From Coprinellus micaceus (lineage: Eukaryota; Basidiomycota; Agaricomycetes; Agaricales; Psathyrellaceae), in NCBI GenBank assembly GCA_951394405.1, contig OX596346.1, forward strand, positions 1-64,000: a DNA stretch of 64,000 nt, given 5' to 3'. Positions 58,950 through 64,000 of this stretch are shown here, one piece after another. The position numbers and the translations under genes were made by a program. Numbering within the stretch: the first letter of the stretch is position 1; every line of letters begins with the position of its first letter. Under the pieces are notes generated by a model. That model saw only the letters and a program-made list of their open reading frames with translations. It searched no databases and was not told where the DNA came from.

Positions 58950-60080
58950 GAATTCCCTTCTTCGCTTTTGACTGCCATATTTTTTCCGCCTGAGACTACC
59001 CAACTCACTGTGTTACATTTCCTGGGACATCGATTGGCCTCTCGCTGAGTCCATCCCTTCCCCATGTCGCCATACGTGGGGTCCTAGAGTGGGCCTCTTT
59101 CTACTCCCCAGCCGACGAACCCATTAAACTCTCCCTCGCATCCTCCCCGCTTGTAGCCCCTTTATTCGCGCCTACGACAAAGGAGTCGCTTCTTAAATTC
59201 CTACACTTCGGACGGAACCCCTCTCTTCCCTCCAGATTCGCTCAACTCCGCCTACGCGTCCTCCGTGCCATGCAACACCTGCACACCTCCCACCGTAACT
59301 CTCCCGTCAAGCCGCTTCGCACTGACATACCTCATCTACTCCTCCACTGCTCCATCTTCACGCTGGACTTCATCTCTCACATCTGGATAATAACCTGCTA
59401 GCGCAACTCCGCGGTACGCAGGGTACTCTACCGGCTTTAGTTTGCTTTGACCCGTCCCGAGCGATACGCCGTGTGGAATCGAACTTGAGACTCTCTAGAC
59501 AAACGGGGCGACGTTTCGTATGCTTGACGGAGCTGTGTGGTAAATGGCTAACCCAGAGCGACGGGAAAAGGTCGTCTGCTGCACTGCAGAATTCGAAAGC
59601 GACATCACTCACTCACCCTGGTAACCGAAACTATGCCAGTGCGCGTTACTCGTGCCGTTCTGGGACCACCTCGACAATTCCTGAATCCGGATTGTGACTA
59701 TTTGACGCGCTGTCGCTAGAACCCACCGCCATCAGGATCAGCTCTTGGGCTGGTCTCCTCGGTGCTGTCCGAGGAATCTTGGAAAACCAAACTCACATCA
59801 ACGAGTTCGAGCGACTCATCCCGGGGGCTTGGATGAGCTGGAGCTCTCAGCTCACATGTGACTTCTCGCATTCAACATCAGCCATGGCAGCGTTGGGTGG
59901 GTCCGGCGACTGTCCCGGGCCCGCACTGGACGTTCCTCGTGCCAGGCGTCGGTGATATTTATACACCCAAGGACTATCCTACGTCGGTACGCTTCGAACG
60001 TCGCCGAGAAACAAATACGAGAGATGTCCTTCCATTCCCGGTAGTTTCAAAGACTGCGCGACTCCTCCAATTTGACCGTG
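58950..60080 (+). pseudogene. Decayed LRR-like gene (right copy)
   Basis: Plus-strand pieces such as LHLSHLDNNLLAQL (about 59,365-59,405) and SRGLDELELS (about 59,820-59,845) look leucine-rich but are split by stops and frame changes. It is homologous to the left copy at 41.0-42.1 kb. Confidence 0.4.
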
Positions 60081-60530
60081 AATAATGATATATTGGGTAG
60101 CCGTAGAGTGGACCGAGTGTAAGGGAGGATATTTACGCGACTCTGTAGTAGAGAATGAGGGACTCTTCCTCTCACAATTCCCGCCTCGCCGCATAGTGCG
60201 GAACGGATCCTCGGAAATCTTCCATCGGAGCGTTGGGCCCTCTAGTATAAACCCCAGATATACTCACCTACGTTTCCCAGCTCGTTCTGACCCGAGCTCA
60301 GTCCCCCTTTGCGTTCCCCTCAATACCAACGTCTCATACAGTTTGAATCCCACTCGAAATAGAGCGACCCTCGTGCATCCACGGGGGTTAGGTTCCTCTC
60401 ACCATTCTCTCCAACTACGACGTACCCTCATAATTCGACGGTTCTACCAGCCACTCGCGGCATCACACCCACGATCTCGCAGGAATGACAGATGTTCATC
60501 CCTATTTACAACTAAAGAATGCCTACAGTT

Positions 60531-62408
60531 TTAACCATTCCAAGGGGAAAGGAAGTCAGACGCAGACGAACCCTTCGTGGGGTCGTCCGCTATGTCCGCA
60601 CCGAAATACATCCTCCCCGAAGCCACGCACAGACTCGGCGGTGGGACATTATCTGTGTCAAGTAAACGCGCGAGGCGAGCTTCCAAGGGAACATCGTTCG
60701 ATAACCTCTGTTCCTCACCTCCCCCATCGCCCGTATTCCCCGTCGTCGTCAAGATGACCTCCGGTGGTGGCGGCAAAGAGTACATACTCAGTCCTGACGG
60801 ATAGAACTCTCCACCCCAAGCGCACCGCTCTCGGCTGAACATGATCCCGCACCCGGTCCCAAACCCATAGCCCAGCCTCCCTGGGGGGTGAGATTGAAGG
60901 CGGTAGTGCATTTGCAGTTTGGGCAGATGAAAGGTCTGTTGGAGGGTATATCGCGGAGATAGCGACCCATCCAACTCCTTCTCAATAGAAAGTGCGAAGC
61001 GGAACCCACACAAGGTGCTGGGCTCGTTTGACCCCGGGTCATCCCCGACCTCGCGGAGGATAATGTCGAAGAGGGCAGAGTGTTCGTGCGGACTCCTCCA
61101 AGTGGTCATGGGCAGAGCGAATTGAGCTTCACGCATGTCGTAGAAGCCCTTTGGCTGGATTTTTGGCAGTGAATGACTCCGCTGGAATGGACCGTCGCTG
61201 AAGGGAGGCTCCACATCGATCGGTACGCCATCGACAACCGGATGCATGACCAGGTCGCTCTCAGCGATGCTCCAAACTGCCACGCCGGCGTGCGCCAAAA
61301 GTTCTACTACTGTGTCGCGATCAACTATCTGTAGATGGCAGCACAAATCAATTCCCTGTCCACTAAGAAGGGCACGAAACCTCACCTTCTGGCTGTTGCG
61401 GAACCAAAATAGTCGCCTCGGGCCTAATGCGTACAGTCCGGCGGAAAACCTCCAGACAACTGCGTGAGGGACATCTTGGATCCCAATCACTGCGATATCG
61501 TCCGTTAGTTGGATGTCGCGGCAATACATGTGTTGTGGATGACTACTGAATCGCGTAATGTCAACATGGAGCACCAGAGTCCCAATCACCCTGAGAGTGG
61601 GGTTGGTACTTCCTAGTTTCGCGTCGTACACCTTCACTCTGTTTAACGGAAGCACAGCCACAAAGTAGTCAAAACCATGACAGAAAGGGAGGAAAAAGGA
61701 TGGTACGAACATTGTGTACCCAGAGCCAACTGCTATTCTAAGGGTCTCCTCATCCATCATTCTCACAGCGAGAGTGTCGCGCCAATCGTCGTTCATCAAA
61801 ACATGGGGTTTAGTTGACGATTGGCACAGCAGGACGGGATCGGCCAAAGCTGGGGCATCCGGTGGACCAAGATCCCATATCTCGAGGTGCCCCTGACGCG
61901 TTTGAACCAGGAAACGACCTCCGGGGACCAGGAAAGCCTTTTCATAGCGGATCCGTGGATCGCCGAAGTTGAGGTACGTGTTGGAGCTGGGTTCAATTGG
62001 TGCCTTCTCGATCGAAAACGCGGAGTTGGTTTCGAGGAGTTGAGCAAATCGGGAAGGACCCATGCAAGCGTGTCGGATACGCTCGATCGACATATCATCG
62101 ATGGGGTAGGATGGGAAGAAAACCGAGCGGTGGTGACAAAGCGCGCGGAGCAAATGGATCCAAGTCGTCCTCTCTTGAAGCATCTCGTGGAGAGAGCTGC
62201 AAGTCTGAAATTGTCCCCGTGAGCTGAAATAGTTCGATCAAGCAGGGATCTCACGTACCGAGAGGAGGGAGAGGATGTCTGCTGGGGTACGTAACTGAGC
62301 GGCAATTTCGTACCAAACCTCTTGAGGTACGCCTGAGATCGGAGAGTTGGTGTGTCGTTCACCTTCGTCGGGGTGCAGCGACGGGTATTCGGGATTCGAG
62401 GGTTTCAT
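60531..62408 (-). CDS. F-box protein, only intact copy of four
   Basis: Exons 62259-62408, 61720-62204 and 60531-61638 give 580 aa. The first intron (54 bp) is certain because its TGA forbids read-through. The second (61639-61719, GTACAC...AAACAG) has no stop and is a multiple of three long, so it could be spliced (GSG/VKVYDAKL) or retained. Splicing is favoured because the left copy has a stop inside it and the junction gives a smooth strand. Residues 25-75 are an F-box (VPQEVWYEIAAQLRTPADIL). The body has beta-propeller-like elements (FLVPGGRFLVQT, LEIWDLG, VPHAVVWRFSAG), then a conserved C-terminal domain with HPPGRLGYGFGTGCGIMF. The likely role is substrate receptor of an SCF ubiquitin ligase; the substrate is unknown. 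Confidence 0.87.
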
Positions 62409-62864
62409 TGAGAGGAGTGGCCGAGCGACAGAGTGGTCGTCGGATATGGCTTCTGGGGACAACCCCAACAGGCCGCAGGATACGATTACGACGGAATGAA
62501 AACAAGTCCAGTGACAGGTCAAGAGATCGTCGATTAGCTCTGGGGGAGTAGATGACAGGACGATGGGATGGAGGCTTCAGAGTCAGATGACACACAGAAC
62601 GTGATGGCTCCCGCCTAATCAACCCCCGGTGATTGGGCGCTCTGACAGTAACCTGAATACCGACAGGACATAATCTTGTTCGAATGGTTATAATCAGGCC
62701 TTGTTTTTGGATCGACGGGACCCCGGTAGAATGGGTCCAAGGGCACCCATGAGCGTCATAGGTCACCGTGACGATTCAATACAACACGCCATCCACCCTT
62801 TTCGTACAAAGGCATCCGTTGTTGATCAACGAGCGCCTCGAGCGCTTTACGAGAAAGGAATTCT

Positions 62865-63284
62865 ATGGATGGCATACGCCGCGATTTGGACCAGATTAAC
62901 CAGTGTCCCGCTGTTCTCTGGAGGGGCAGCTCAGTGAGTACCATTGCCACGGAGTTCACGTGTTGGGCCCCAATTGTTTGTGCGATTGTATTTCTTGGCT
63001 TCTTCGGTCTCGCTGATGAGGCGAGGAAGAATTACCGCTCGGCGATGGAGATCATCGCTAGGAGTATGGCATTCGCAATCGCCCCTGGCACTGGATATAG
63101 CACTCAGTCCTCGAAGATCAGTAACTTACCTCCAATCGCCCCGCGTCATCAACTACCCCTGACCTCCCAAGGGAACCGTCGAGGCATGGGATTCCCATCC
63201 GTTCGGAGACATCCTCAAACGAGTGTCCTGTGTGAGGAGGAAATCCATTCAAGAATTCCTCTACACTTGCTTCCACGCTCCTAA
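62865..63284 (+). pseudogene. STE3-type pheromone receptor, C-terminal remnant
   Basis: An open frame of 139 aa starting at the edge of the duplicated module. Residues 25-85 match the seventh membrane helix and start of the tail of fungal STE3 G-protein-coupled receptors: CPAVLWRGS, then FTCWAPIVCAIVFLGFFG, then LADEARKNYR, the diagnostic helix-end motif. Helices one to six are absent, since the sequence before 62,865 is module DNA. The tail to 63,284 is Pro/Arg-rich. The receptor binds lipopeptide mating pheromones in basidiomycetes; this piece cannot function as one. Confidence 0.75.
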
Positions 63285-63575
63285 CCCTTCGAGTCATGCA
63301 GAACCGTCAAATATCGCACCCTCCTACCCAACTCCCCATCCTCCCTCATTTAATTGCCTCTCTGTATCGGTACGACTCTCGCTGCCTGTCAGTCTGTCAT
63401 CACCCCCTGTAGCCATAATATCTCCGTCGCTCCGACTGCATCCCCATCCTACATAAATTGGTCGCCCACTTATAATCACGTCGTGCCGTTGACTCGAATT
63501 TGTCTGATGTACTTTCCCCCACGACGTCACCTCGGGATTTCAAACACTCCCTGATAGTAAACCGTCCAGCTAAAC
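63285..63575. other. Intergenic, nothing recognised
   Basis: Short frames only between the receptor remnant and the open frame at the right edge. Confidence 0.4.
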
Positions 63576-63655
63576 GGCGTGCGGAACGAAACTGTTGGAT
63601 GGCAGGAAGGTTGGCAAGCACAAGGACGTAGGGGACGTCGAGGGAGCGCCAGCCA

Positions 63656-64000
63656 TGTTACTCGCAGAGGGAGGAAGCATTTCGATCGTTGCTGGCACAG
63701 AGGGCGAGGAGACTTTCACCTTCAGCGACGCGTACAGAGGAGTGCATGAATGCCATACTCTGAGGCCGGTTGCCTCGAACGAGTGGAGATCGGGCTCACC
63801 GAAAGGGAAGAAAGGGTACCAGTTGAAATCCCTAGCCAAGCGGAGTCGGGGCATGCTATCTGGAGAGATGAGAGGAGTCATTCCGGTTCGGAAAAACCTG
63901 GCGTGTGGAAATCCATTGCATCAAGGTTCCGTATCAAACCGCTCGTACTGGATACTTGATTGCGATAAGCCTTTCGGAATCTCGAGAGGTGTGAGCCCAT
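63656..64000 (+). CDS. Open frame running off the right edge, unknown
   Basis: From the ATG at 63,656 the frame stays open to the window end (115 codons; upstream in-frame stop at about 63,574). It starts MLLAEGGSISIVAGTEGEE. A second plus-strand frame (63,750-63,959) also looks protein-like (VEIPSQAESGHAIWRDERSH), so a frameshift or intron may be involved. It could be part of the receptor tail or a separate gene. No family is recognised. Confidence 0.25.

Larger units (their letters stand above)
58905..62870 (-). repeat. Duplicated module, half 2, right (inverted) copy
   Basis: Reverse complement of about 38,200-42,120: promoter region, F-box gene and decayed LRR-like gene. The left copy alone has the 313-bp insertion. 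Confidence 0.75.

Noticed and set aside
1..64000. CRISPR arrays, bacterial operons, riboswitches
   Set aside because: The telomere and spliceosomal introns show eukaryotic nuclear DNA, and no spaced direct repeats were seen apart from the telomere and the features listed.

Overview
The window is a chromosome end of a filamentous fungus, most likely an Agaricomycete (Basidiomycota). The evidence is a 170-bp CCCTAA telomere array at the left edge, many 49-61 bp GT-AG introns, and families typical of mushroom-forming fungi: TPR-CHAT proteins, BTB proteins, F-box proteins, a heme-thiolate peroxygenase, a WSC-domain secreted protein and a STE3 receptor remnant. I cannot name genus or species.

Layout. 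1-170 is telomere. 171-8,660 is gene-poor, GC-rich subtelomere with only decayed-looking coding traces. 8,667-9,987 (-) is a four-exon secreted heme-thiolate peroxygenase gene. 10,000-15,700 holds no gene I can defend, with a coding-like but broken stretch at about 12.2-14.4 kb. 15,728-16,522 (+) is a leucine-rich F-box/LRR-like protein or fragment. 16,859 to about 21.6 kb (-) is a large intact TPR-CHAT gene. 22,722-23,276 (-) encodes a small protein with a C-terminal membrane segment. 25.2-28.2 kb (+) is a decayed TPR-CHAT paralogue that has lost the catalytic half of its CHAT domain. 30.4-32.0 kb (-) and 33.16-34.70 kb (-) encode disordered proteins.

From 35.4 to 42.1 kb and again, inverted, from 55.6 to 62.9 kb lies a duplicated module: BTB gene, F-box copy, second F-box copy, decayed LRR-like gene. 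The two copies have their halves in swapped order (circularly permuted). Both BTB genes are intact. Only one of four F-box genes (60,531-62,408) is intact. One broken F-box copy carries a 313-bp MITE-like insertion with terminal inverted repeats and a CTT target duplication. Between the two copies sit single-copy genes: an eight-exon NIMA/NEK-family kinase (44,540-49,991), an orphan CHAT C-terminus (50,762-51,292) and a six-exon secreted WSC-domain protein (51,582-52,785). At the right edge of the module, 62.87 kb, the C-terminal part of a STE3-type pheromone receptor has been cut off.

Together this looks like a birth-and-death subtelomeric region in which TPR-CHAT, BTB and F-box genes duplicate, invert, truncate and collect insertions around a few conserved genes. 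Exon coordinates were worked out by hand from splice signals, reading-frame continuity and comparison of internal paralogues. No database search was run.
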